A program made the position numbers and the translations under genes. This document shows, one piece after another, positions 1-6,470 of a DNA stretch of 6,470 nt. This stretch comes from Acidobacteriota bacterium (GTDB taxonomy: Bacteria; Acidobacteriota; Terriglobia; UBA7540): assembly GCA_021780055.1 (NCBI GenBank), contig JAJXZM010000120.1, forward strand, positions 1-6,470, given 5' to 3'. How positions within the stretch are numbered: the stretch's first letter is position 1; each line of letters starts with the position of its first letter. A model generated the notes under the pieces. That model worked only from the letters and a program-made list of their open reading frames with translations, ran no database searches and was not told the DNA's origin.

Positions 1-7
1 GGCGAAG

Positions 8-2446
8 ATGTCTGCCCTGCTGATGGGCCAGAGAGGCGAAATGAAGCTTCCGTTGCAAACTAAGTTGGTCCCTCAAGCTAGTGAACTGCAGGGTCGGTTC
101 CGGGACACCGCTTCCATCGAGACCGTTGTCCAGGAGATCCAGAGCAGCTTTAATGGTTCACGGCGGGAGGGCGGAGTAACGGCCCTGCGGCATTACCCGG
201 CGCGGGAAGCCAGTGTTGTGCCGTTTCCGGACTTTCTTCCCGGGCGTGTGACGGATGTCCTGCGATCAAGAGGAGTATGGAATCTATACTCCCACCAGGC
301 CGCTGCCGCGACTCTGGCACAGGAAGGCAAGAATGTTGTGGTAGTCACTCCCACAGCTTCTGGCAAAACGCTCTGTTATAACCTGCCGATCCTGAGCGCA
401 CTGGTAGAAAACCCGGAAGCGCGGGCTCTCTATCTTTTTCCGACCAAGGCCTTGTCGCAGGACCAATTGGTGGAACTGAATCGCTGGACGGAAAAGCTGG
501 GAGATGACCTCCGAACCTTTACTTATGATGGCGACACTCCACAGGACGCGCGCAAAGCCATCCGTGCCCGGGCCAACCTGGTGATTACCAATCCGGACAT
601 GCTCCACACGGGCATCCTGCCTCATCACACCAAGTGGGAGCGGTTGTTTGAAAATCTTCGCTACGTCGTGATTGATGAGTTGCACTACTACCGCGGCGTG
701 TTCGGAAGCCACCTGGCAAACGTTATCCGGCGGCTGAAGCGAATCGCTGAATTTTACGGCAGCCATCCGCAGTTTATCTGCACCTCGGCAACCATTGCCA
801 ATCCTGCTGAACTGGCGACGCGCATCATCGAGCAAGACATCATGCTGGTGGATGAGAACGGAGCTCCCTCGGCGGAAAAATTCTTTATCCTCTACAATCC
901 GCCGGTGGTCAACCCGCAACTTGGCATTCGCAGGTCTTATCTGAACGAAACCCGCCGCCTGGCAAAGGCTTTTATGCTGCGGGGATTGGAGACTATCGTT
1001 TTTGCCAACTCGCGGCTGGCAACGGAAATTCTGGTGACATATCTGAAGGAAGATTTTGGGCGGCGTCCGGTGGGCCCGGAGGTGATCCGCGGATACCGGG
1101 GCGGTTATCTGCCGCTCGAACGGCGGGAGATAGAGCGCGACCTGCGTGAAGGGCGGTTGCTGGGCGTGATTGCTACCAACGCCCTCGAACTGGGCATCGA
1201 CATTGGCAGCCTTGATGTTGCCGTAATGGCCGGCTACCCGGGAACGATAGCTTCTACATGGCAGCGCGCAGGCAGGGCCGGTCGCCGCGAAGGAAGCTCC
1301 GCCGCCCTGCTCGTGGCTTCGAGTGCCCCGCTCGACCAGTTTATTGTTCAGAACCCTGACTATTTTTTTGATAACTCACCCGAACACGGCTACGTGAATC
1401 CGGACAACCTACAGATTTTGCTCAATCATTTGAAATGCGCGGCCTTTGAGCTTCCGCTGAAAGAGGATGAGAAATTCGGTGAGCTCGATCTCGGACTTCT
1501 TTGCAAACATCTGGAAGAGCTCGGGTTCCTTCACAGGACGAGCGAGGGCTGGCACTGGATTTCTGAAAGTTACCCGGCGGACGCCATAAGCCTGCGTTCT
1601 GTTTCATCGGACAATTTTGTCATCGTTGACATCACCGGCGAGCCGCGGATTATTGGCGAAGTGGATTTTACAAGCGCGCTCACCACCGTTCATGAGAAGG
1701 CCATCTACCTTCAGGACGGCCTGCAATACCACGTGGAGCGGCTGGATTATGAAGAGCGCAAGGCCTTTGTTCGCCAATGCGATTCGGAATACTATACCGA
1801 CGCCATTTCCTACACCAGGATCAAGATCCTTGAGCATTTTGACTCGGCGCCGGTCGGGCCCGCATACAAGAATCACGGCGAGGTCCAGGTGAACACGCAG
1901 GTTGTTGGTTTCAAGAAGATCAAATTCCACACCAACCAGAATCTGGGTTCCGGCGAGCTGATGCTGCCCGAACAGGAAATGCACACCACGGCGTTCTGGC
2001 TGACGCTTCCCCAGCCTTTGCTGGATGCCATGCCTTACTCGCGTGATGACCGGCTGAATGGAGTCCAGGGGCTCGCCCACGCGTTACAGGCGATTGGCAC
2101 CCTGCTGATGATGTGTGACGCACGCGACCTGGGAGTCGCGGTCGGCGAGAATCTTGCAGTTGCGGAGGACGTTGATGCTTCACTCTCAGCTTCTGGTCGC
2201 CCTTCCGTTTACACCAAAATCTTTGAGCCCAACATCTACCTCTACGACAAATATCCCGGAGGGATTGGATTCAGCGAACCGTTGTTCCGGTTGAGTCCAA
2301 GCCTGCTGGAGAACACACGCCGCCTGATCGAGAATTGCCCCTGCGAGTCAGGCTGTCCGTCGTGCGTGGGGCCGGTTGGTGAAGTTGGAGAGAAGGGAAA
2401 GGAAGTGGCGCTTGCCATTCTCGGAAGTATTCTTGGGACTGAATAG
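8..2446 (+). CDS. mrfA: MrfA/YprA-type DExH-box DNA helicase with C-terminal Cys4 zinc site (DUF1998)
   Basis: This is a superfamily 2 helicase that would act on DNA in the cytoplasm. Numbering from the ATG at 8, I see a Q-motif-like YSHQ (94-97), Walker A TPTASGKT (114-121), motif Ia FPTKALS (144-150), TNPD (194-197), DELH box (223-226), SAT (260-262), VFANSR (331-336), motif V ATNALELGIDIG (389-400) and motif VI QRAGRAGR (419-426). The C-terminal part ends in four cysteines, C777, C779, C783 and C786, the zinc-binding signature of the MrfA/DUF1998 family. B. subtilis MrfA is a 3'-5' helicase that works with MrfB in mitomycin C lesion repair; the MrfB-like gene that follows supports the same role. 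The length of 812 aa is somewhat above the roughly 750 usual for the family. The frame is open to the left edge, so the start is uncertain. The ATG at 41 has GAGAGG four bases upstream and would give 801 aa, closer to the family. The core resembling YprA begins near residue 36. Confidence 0.93.
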   Translation: MSALLMGQRGEMKLPLQTKLVPQASELQGRFRDTASIETVVQEIQSSFNGSRREGGVTALRHYPAREASVVPFPDFLPGRVTDVLRSRGVWNLYSHQAAAATLAQEGKNVVVVTPTASGKTLCYNLPILSALVENPEARALYLFPTKALSQDQLVELNRWTEKLGDDLRTFTYDGDTPQDARKAIRARANLVITNPDMLHTGILPHHTKWERLFENLRYVVIDELHYYRGVFGSHLANVIRRLKRIAEFYGSHPQFICTSATIANPAELATRIIEQDIMLVDENGAPSAEKFFILYNPPVVNPQLGIRRSYLNETRRLAKAFMLRGLETIVFANSRLATEILVTYLKEDFGRRPVGPEVIRGYRGGYLPLERREIERDLREGRLLGVIATNALELGIDIGSLDVAVMAGYPGTIASTWQRAGRAGRREGSSAALLVASSAPLDQFIVQNPDYFFDNSPEHGYVNPDNLQILLNHLKCAAFELPLKEDEKFGELDLGLLCKHLEELGFLHRTSEGWHWISESYPADAISLRSVSSDNFVIVDITGEPRIIGEVDFTSALTTVHEKAIYLQDGLQYHVERLDYEERKAFVRQCDSEYYTDAISYTRIKILEHFDSAPVGPAYKNHGEVQVNTQVVGFKKIKFHTNQNLGSGELMLPEQEMHTTAFWLTLPQPLLDAMPYSRDDRLNGVQGLAHALQAIGTLLMMCDARDLGVAVGENLAVAEDVDASLSASGRPSVYTKIFEPNIYLYDKYPGGIGFSEPLFRLSPSLLENTRRLIENCPCESGCPSCVGPVGEVGEKGKEVALAILGSILGTE

Positions 2447-2522
2447 CATTGTGTATTTTCTGACGTGCAGGTGGCAGCAAGAGAATTAAGCATTAGACGG
2501 TCGGGGGCGCACTACCGCAATC

Positions 2523-3833
2523 ATGAATCTGGAAGAAAAGCTTCGCGAGCTTAAGCGGGCGGCCAGCAAGACGGTACGTGAGGACGCGCTCGAACGCCAG
2601 CTTGAATACCTGCAACGTCTTGAAAAGCGGCCCAAGAGAGTAGCCGCGCAGCAAATGCCGCACGGGGTTGAGCATTACGTTGACGGTGAAGTTTGCAGTA
2701 ACGGCCGGGGCGAATATTTTCTCGCCAGTCAACTCCTGCCATTTGGCAGACCGTACGGCAAATACTGCGTGGGCGATGTTGCGCTTGCAGATTTGACTCC
2801 GCTGGAATTGTTTGTGCAGGGTGCGAGCGTCCCGCCCGCCTCCTCGGTGGTCTATCTGGATACGGAAACCACAGGCCTCGCCGGAGGCACCGGTACGTGC
2901 GCGTTCCTGATCGGAATCGGGGCGGCCGACGGATCGGGCTTCCGTGTGCGCCAGTTCTTCCTGCGGGATTTGACGGAAGAGAAATCCGCCCTGGCAGCTC
3001 TGGCGGAATCGCTCGAGCCTTACGAGCTTCTGGTGACTTACAACGGCAAGACCTTCGATGTTCCGCTGCTTGAAACACGATACACGCTGGCCCGCATGAA
3101 ATCGCCGTTCTCTCGGATGGTCCACCTTGACCTGCTGCACCCGGCGCGCCGCCTGTGGAAGCTGCGGCTTGAAAGTTGCCAGCTCAAGAACCTGGAGCGG
3201 GAAATTCTTGGCATCGCGCGGAATGGCGATGTGCCCGGTTCCGAGATTCCGCAAATCTATTTCGATTACCTTCGCACGAGGAACGCCAGAGGATTGCAGC
3301 CGGTTTTTTTTCACAACGCACTGGACATCGTGACGCTCGCCGGAATCACGGTTGAAGTGGGGCAGGCTATTGCAAAAGCCGGTGACGGGACAGATTGCGA
3401 CAGCCGCGATCTCTTCAGCCTCAGCCGTGTTCTTGATCGCGCCGGGGCCTCAGAACTGGCACGGGAGACATGTCTAAAGGCGATTGCTCGCGGCCTGCCG
3501 GAATCGGTTGAACCGCAGGCCCTGTGGCAGCTTGCCGCCCAACACAAGAGGGAGCGGCGCTATGACGAGGCTGTGGAAGTCTGGAAGAGGATTATCAGCC
3601 TGGAATCGCGGTACGTGGCGGAAGCCTGCGAAGAGCTCGCCATTCATTATGAGCATCGCGTGCGCGACGCGAACAAAGCTTTGGACTTTGCTGAAGCCGC
3701 CTTCCGGCGTCATCAGGAAGATGCAAGCCCTCGTTCCCGGCAACAGCGGATTTCACACCGTCGCGAACGCCTGCTGCGGAAGTCGCAGAAAGCCTGCGCC
3801 GCTTCACCAGGCCAGCCGCAACTGCCCCGCTGA
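2523..3833 (+). CDS. mrfB: MrfB/YprB-type DEDDh 3'-5' exonuclease with TPR-like C-terminus
   Basis: This 436-aa protein has an RNase H-like DEDDh exonuclease fold. Exo I is YLDTETTGL with D113 and E115. Exo II is YNGKTFD with D179. Exo III is HNALD with H264 and D268. D203 lies in the conserved HLDLLHPAR segment. Residues 1-43 are charged and helical. Residues 295-400 form repeated amphipathic helix pairs (around 299-322, 331-358 and 364-394) like TPRs, and residues 395-436 are a strongly basic, low-complexity tail. In B. subtilis, MrfB is the nuclease partner of helicase MrfA in mitomycin C repair. The gene follows the helicase after 76 bp on the same strand, so co-transcription is likely. 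The ATG at 2523 is the only ATG, GTG or TTG after the in-frame stop at 2487-2489. No good Shine-Dalgarno precedes it, only a G-run 15 bases away, so translation may be weak or coupled. The 76-bp gap shows no convincing promoter. Assignment is firm; biological substrate is inferred. Confidence 0.92.
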   Translation: MNLEEKLRELKRAASKTVREDALERQLEYLQRLEKRPKRVAAQQMPHGVEHYVDGEVCSNGRGEYFLASQLLPFGRPYGKYCVGDVALADLTPLELFVQGASVPPASSVVYLDTETTGLAGGTGTCAFLIGIGAADGSGFRVRQFFLRDLTEEKSALAALAESLEPYELLVTYNGKTFDVPLLETRYTLARMKSPFSRMVHLDLLHPARRLWKLRLESCQLKNLEREILGIARNGDVPGSEIPQIYFDYLRTRNARGLQPVFFHNALDIVTLAGITVEVGQAIAKAGDGTDCDSRDLFSLSRVLDRAGASELARETCLKAIARGLPESVEPQALWQLAAQHKRERRYDEAVEVWKRIISLESRYVAEACEELAIHYEHRVRDANKALDFAEAAFRRHQEDASPRSRQQRISHRRERLLRKSQKACAASPGQPQLPR

Positions 3834-3860
3834 GCAGTTCAAGGTGCCTGCTCGGTTTTT
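3830..3860 (+). terminator. Rho-independent terminator of the mrfAB unit, overlapping both stop codons of the convergent pair
   Basis: Bases 3830-3837 (CTGAGCAG) pair with 3848-3855 (CTGCTCGG) in an 8-bp stem with one T-G wobble and a 10-base loop. Five T residues follow directly at 3856-3860, then a second short T-run. The TGA stop of the exonuclease gene (3831-3833) is part of the left arm. The right arm and T-tract are codons of the opposite-strand gene. Read on the minus strand, the hairpin is followed by a G-rich stretch with no T-run, so it should stop only plus-strand transcription. Confidence 0.6.
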
Positions 3861-4357
3861 CCTTTAGATTTGAAGACCACCTGTTTCCGGTCTACGGTTT
3901 CCTGGTTGGTGACGGAATTCTCCTGAATGGTTTGGAGTTCTCCCACAAGCTCTATGTAATCGGGGTCATCCTTTTTCTTCCCTTTGCCGCGTTGCACAGT
4001 GCCTGAAAAGCGGTAGTACAACTCGTGGATCGTACGAGTCCGGAACTCCACGCGATCGCCTTTCCGCTCGCCGATGGTAATCGGATAGCTTAAGACGGAG
4101 TCTGACTCGGACTCTCCCTGGAGTACGTCGATGTATCCCTTTACTATCTGGTCCTCTTGCAGGATGGCCAGTGTATTGTACGGTTCAAGGAATTGGTAGT
4201 CGCCGGTCATGTCGCTGACCTGACTGGCTGTCGATTGGGCTTTCAGGGTGCCCCATGCCGCAAAAGTAGCGCAAGTGACAGCGAGCCATGCAACCCTGAG
4301 CCATAAATTAGGCAACGGATGACGATCCTGCTGTGTCTTGGGACTGACCAGACCCAT
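3839..4357 (-). CDS. Small secreted beta-rich protein of unknown function
   Basis: The protein has 172 aa and I do not recognise a named family. Residues 1-17 are polar, residues 18-38 are a hydrophobic segment with an arginine at 21, and LKA-Q at 38-41 looks like a signal peptidase I site, so export is likely. C29 lies within the hydrophobic stretch and is not a lipobox. The mature part (about 130 aa) alternates hydrophobic and polar residues as in a small beta-barrel or sandwich, with GDYQFLEPYNTLAIL, a G-I-D strand, YRFSGTVQRG and YIELVGELQ. A lysine-rich loop (KGKKKDD) sits at 125-131. The style resembles exported hypothetical proteins of Acidobacteriota. The ATG at 4357 is the only possible start, because no other start codon occurs between it and the upstream in-frame stop. 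It lies 157 bp downstream of the glycosidase gene on the same strand and ends 5 bp from the exonuclease stop. An envelope role is a guess. Confidence 0.75.
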   Translation of the reverse strand: MGLVSPKTQQDRHPLPNLWLRVAWLAVTCATFAAWGTLKAQSTASQVSDMTGDYQFLEPYNTLAILQEDQIVKGYIDVLQGESESDSVLSYPITIGERKGDRVEFRTRTIHELYYRFSGTVQRGKGKKKDDPDYIELVGELQTIQENSVTNQETVDRKQVVFKSKGKTEQAP

Positions 4358-4372
4358 AGTTTTTTGCCCCGA

Positions 4373-4381
4373 CCCTCCTCC
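4373..4381 (-). promoter_or_regulatory. Purine-rich ribosome binding site of the small secreted protein gene
   Basis: On the minus strand these bases read GGAGGAGGG, a strong anti-16S match. It ends 15 bases before the ATG at 4357, longer than the usual 5-9. No alternative start codon lies in frame between the two, so the long spacing does not point to a different start. Confidence 0.5.
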
Positions 4382-4406
4382 AGAGTGTTCTCGATCCCAG
4401 AAAGAC

Positions 4407-4435
4407 AGTTTATTCCTCGATTGCGCTCAGGGCAA
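4407..4435 (-). promoter_or_regulatory. Possible sigma70-type promoter for the small secreted protein gene
   Basis: On the minus strand TTGCCC (4430-4435, four of six matches to TTGACA) and TAAACT (4407-4412, four of six matches to TATAAT) are separated by 17 bases. Transcription would begin near 4400, leaving a leader of about 40 bases that contains the ribosome binding site. Each box is a partial match, so chance cannot be excluded. If real, the small gene can be expressed independently of the glycosidase gene upstream. Confidence 0.3.
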
Positions 4436-4441
4436 GCTGGC
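4415..4441. repeat. Short REP-like intergenic repeat (fragment)
   Basis: The core gcgctcagggcaagctgg (4423-4440) resembles a short intergenic sequence that recurs in many environmental bacterial genomes and shows up in spurious ORFs as RLRSGQAG. Here it is a single copy, and the bases before the core (cctcgatt) look diverged from the usual form. GGCAA occurs twice, three bases apart (4431-4435 and 4439-4443). The match is from memory of the motif; copy number in this genome cannot be judged from one window. Confidence 0.35.
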
Positions 4442-4514
4442 AACCTCAGTCGGGATGCAACGCTGTCCTTCGCCAGTCGCGTATTGGGTGGTTTAAGCGG
4501 CAATCGACACATCA

Positions 4515-6470
4515 CTATTGCTTGCTGACTTCGAGCAATAGATGGGTCATAAACTTTGTTGTCAGTGTCGGGGCCTGGCCGGTTACCGTCCCGAGGTCCT
4601 TTTCGTTTTCGTAATCGTATACTTTGTACCGGCCGGACTTTTCAAGGCCGCGCAACTCGATCTTTCCTTGCCAAGGCACGGAGGGATCAGGAGCAAAGAA
4701 GGCGTAGTACATATTGCCCTCCTTGCTGATGGCGTAGCCTTCCGGGACGTCATATCCATAGGTGTAGAGGTTCAGAAAGGTTCCGCTGGAAAGCATTTTA
4801 TCGTTGTAGATGGCGGTCCATTTCTTCCAGATCGCTTCTTTCTGAGGATTCAGGTAAACCTCTTTGAAATGCGGGCCGGGATCGGGCCATACAAACTTGG
4901 TTCCCACCACGCCGCCGGTTCCTACGGTCGAAGCAAAGTCCATGCCCATGTCGATTTCGTTATCGCCTTTGAAAACGATCTTGGTCAGTTCGACGTGATC
5001 GCCGTAGACCGCTGCCTGTGGGCCGAGAAGGGCTTTGTACATTTTGATCCGCCGCCGCACCTGGACAGAACCCACCGGGTCGGCTGTTACAGCCTGGTCC
5101 ATATAGGGCAGCCATGCAAAGTTGGGCGGCGTTCCGCAGGGGCAGCTCTGCGTGACGCTTTCGGGTTTTAGGGCACGCGTGGTTTCAAAGATTTCCTTAT
5201 AGATTTTCGCCATGGCGCGGATGGAATCCTTCGGGGACTTGTGGTGATGTGCCGGGTTGTAGCATTCCGGGACGGTGTAGATGTTGTCCAGCTTGCTCCC
5301 GTCAAATCCCCAGTCGCGGATGAATTTTTCGGTTAGTTTCTTGTAGTATTCCTGGACTGCTGGAACGGCCGGGCAGAGCGCTGCCAGGCCGCGAACCATT
5401 TTTGCCGGTTTGCCGTTCTTGTCGAGGATCAGCCAGTCGGGATGTTCTTTGGCGACCTTTGCCACTGTGTAATGATGACCCTCATAACCGCCGAAACCAT
5501 CTTCAACTGCGATGGGCAGCCACCAGATCTGTACAAAGATTCCCTGTTGGTGGAAGGCATCAACCATCCTTTTGATGGAGTCGCCGGGAAAAGTGTCAGA
5601 TCGTGGGTCCCAATCGCCATAGGTATCGAACCAACGGTCGTCGAGAGTGGCCCAGCGAATATGGAATTCTTTTAGCTTGGGAATTGTTCCTAACATCTGC
5701 TTTGGAGTGACATCTGCCTCGTAGCCCCAGCCGCACCAACTGATCTGGTAATCTGCATTGCTGGGTTTCGGCAGGTTCCAGCCCTCCCGTTGGAGCACCT
5801 GTGAATAAAGGTGCAGAGGCTCATAAAAGTCACCTGAGTAGACCGCGACAAACCCCCTGGGGGTCGAATAGCTCTCCTGGGGCTGAAGGGTCGTGTCCGC
5901 CTGGAGGACCATTGAAGCGTTGACGCGACCGTTGGGAGTTACGTCAACCGGAAGCGAGAGCACCCAGGGGATCGTCTCGATGTTCCCGATGGCTTCTCCA
6001 ACTTTGTCGGTCCAGAAGGCAACAACGGGAATTCCGCCGCCTTCGCCTGTGGGCTGCATTCCACCCATCAGGTTCTGCCGGGAAAAGTGGTCTGATAATT
6101 CCACAATGTCATCTTTGCCCCATTTCTCGCTGGACCCATGAAACGACCACATCTGGTACGGCGGCACAGCAGGGTCGACGAGGGAGGCATTCAACCGATG
6201 ACGGTTGGCAACAACTTTACTCAGGCTGACAACCTTGTTCGCAAGGTTCTTGTAAGACGCCGAGGTGATCAGCAAGCCGGGGAAGTCATCGTAAGCTTCA
6301 AACACCAGCGATTCCTCAATCGCCACGCCGTTTTCTTTTTTACTTCCGCCCGCGATCTCTACGCGTTTGCCCTTTTCCCCTATCTTCCCGTGCGCTGCGG
6401 ATACTTTGACGTGATCAAAGTCGAGGTTGAAGCTGCCAATCTCTCTTCCTGCCACAGTCACGGAGTTTGG
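4515..6470 (-). CDS. GH36-type (clan GH-D) alpha-galactosidase-like glycoside hydrolase, 5' end outside window
   Basis: The frame stays open to the right edge, so the N-terminus, probably with a signal peptide, is missing. A GTG at 6461 is the first start codon visible but unlikely to be the real one; numbering below is from it (648 aa). Residues 1-230 form a beta-rich N-terminal domain as in GH36. A TIM barrel follows (about 235-560), beginning at SWCGWGYEADVTP, then a C-terminal beta domain (about 562-648). WGFDGSKLD places the probable nucleophile at D392 (the K-x-D motif of the family). The CGTP motif (442-445) and the later VTAD make D461 the likely acid/base, by comparison with Thermotoga-type GH36. 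GH36 enzymes retain configuration and release alpha-galactose or alpha-GalNAc; which substrate applies here cannot be read from the sequence. Unusual are HHH (405-407) and CPC (440-442) near the active site. The gene precedes the small secreted protein gene on the same strand. The family is secure, specificity is not. Confidence 0.87.
   Translation of the reverse strand, partial: PNSVTVAGREIGSFNLDFDHVKVSAAHGKIGEKGKRVEIAGGSKKENGVAIEESLVFEAYDDFPGLLITSASYKNLANKVVSLSKVVANRHRLNASLVDPAVPPYQMWSFHGSSEKWGKDDIVELSDHFSRQNLMGGMQPTGEGGGIPVVAFWTDKVGEAIGNIETIPWVLSLPVDVTPNGRVNASMVLQADTTLQPQESYSTPRGFVAVYSGDFYEPLHLYSQVLQREGWNLPKPSNADYQISWCGWGYEADVTPKQMLGTIPKLKEFHIRWATLDDRWFDTYGDWDPRSDTFPGDSIKRMVDAFHQQGIFVQIWWLPIAVEDGFGGYEGHHYTVAKVAKEHPDWLILDKNGKPAKMVRGLAALCPAVPAVQEYYKKLTEKFIRDWGFDGSKLDNIYTVPECYNPAHHHKSPKDSIRAMAKIYKEIFETTRALKPESVTQSCPCGTPPNFAWLPYMDQAVTADPVGSVQVRRRIKMYKALLGPQAAVYGDHVELTKIVFKGDNEIDMGMDFASTVGTGGVVGTKFVWPDPGPHFKEVYLNPQKEAIWKKWTAIYNDKMLSSGTFLNLYTYGYDVPEGYAISKEGNMYYAFFAPDPSVPWQGKIELRGLEKSGRYKVYDYENEKDLGTVTGQAPTLTTKFMTHLLLEVSKQ

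Noticed and set aside
284..919. 211-aa open frame on the minus strand inside the helicase gene
   Set aside because: It is antisense to conserved helicase motifs and its translation shows no family features; it is a shadow frame.
2433..2458. Possible promoter for the exonuclease gene (TTGGGA, 15-base spacer, TATTTT)
   Set aside because: The spacer is too short and both boxes are weak, so transcription from the helicase promoter is simpler.
2493..3314. Long (273-aa) open frame on the minus strand opposite the exonuclease gene
   Set aside because: It lies wholly antisense to a gene with clear catalytic motifs, its protein is rich in Arg, Gln and His with no recognisable domain, and GC-rich codon use explains the lack of stops.
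3778..3806. Inverted repeat near the end of the exonuclease gene (CGCAG/CTGCG stem)
   Set aside because: It has a bulge, lies in coding sequence and has no following T-run; the hairpin at 3830-3860 is a much better terminator.
8..3833. Reading the helicase-nuclease pair as a new anti-phage defence system
   Set aside because: Helicase plus nuclease pairs do occur in defence islands, but both proteins match the known MrfA and MrfB architecture in detail, and there is no defence, phage or mobile gene in the window.
4319..4528. 69-aa plus-strand open frame across the intergenic gap, containing RLRSGQAG
   Set aside because: The RLRSGQAG string is the usual translation of a REP-like repeat, and the rest overlaps the start of the minus-strand gene; it is better read as a repeat than a protein.
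4542..5171. 209-aa open frame on the plus strand opposite the glycosidase gene
   Set aside because: It covers the antisense of the conserved catalytic barrel and C-terminal domain and shows no coherent domain, so it is not a gene.

Overview
The window is chromosomal DNA of moderately high GC from a bacterium. It holds four protein-coding genes, arranged as two convergent pairs. The gene content points to a soil-type Acidobacteriota or similar lineage: a MrfA/YprA-type helicase, a secreted GH36-type glycosidase, and a small secreted protein of a kind common in that phylum. This is inference from protein style only; there is no rRNA or other marker gene to confirm it.

Left half, + strand (about 8-3833): a two-gene DNA-repair unit. 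The first gene encodes a large DExH-box helicase with a C-terminal four-cysteine zinc site, the MrfA (YprA/DUF1998) type. After 76 bp comes a DEDDh-family 3'-5' exonuclease with a TPR-like C-terminal region, the MrfB (YprB) type. In Bacillus subtilis this pair makes up a UvrABC-independent route for removing mitomycin C lesions: MrfA unwinds or translocates on DNA and MrfB degrades the strand. All helicase motifs, the Cys4 site and the five exonuclease catalytic residues are present, so both genes look functional. The helicase frame is open to the left edge, so its true start is uncertain.

Middle (3830-3860): the exonuclease gene ends in a compact intrinsic terminator. Its stem includes the gene's own stop codon, and its T-tract lies inside the last codons of the convergent gene on the other strand. 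The two stop codons are only 5 bp apart.

Right half, - strand (6470 down to 3839): a glycoside hydrolase of clan GH-D, GH36 alpha-galactosidase-like. Its 5' end lies beyond the right edge. After a 157-bp gap comes a small, probably secreted beta-rich protein of unknown function. That gap contains a short REP-like repeat, a plausible sigma70-type promoter whose -35 box lies within the repeat, and a purine-rich ribosome binding site. These two genes have no obvious functional link to the repair pair.

No RNA gene, CRISPR array, insertion sequence or phage gene was seen, and no gene-free stretch exceeds 300 bases. I found no convincing undescribed multi-gene system. The best leads are the intact MrfAB pair, the overlapping terminator and the Cys/His-rich active-site loops of the glycosidase.
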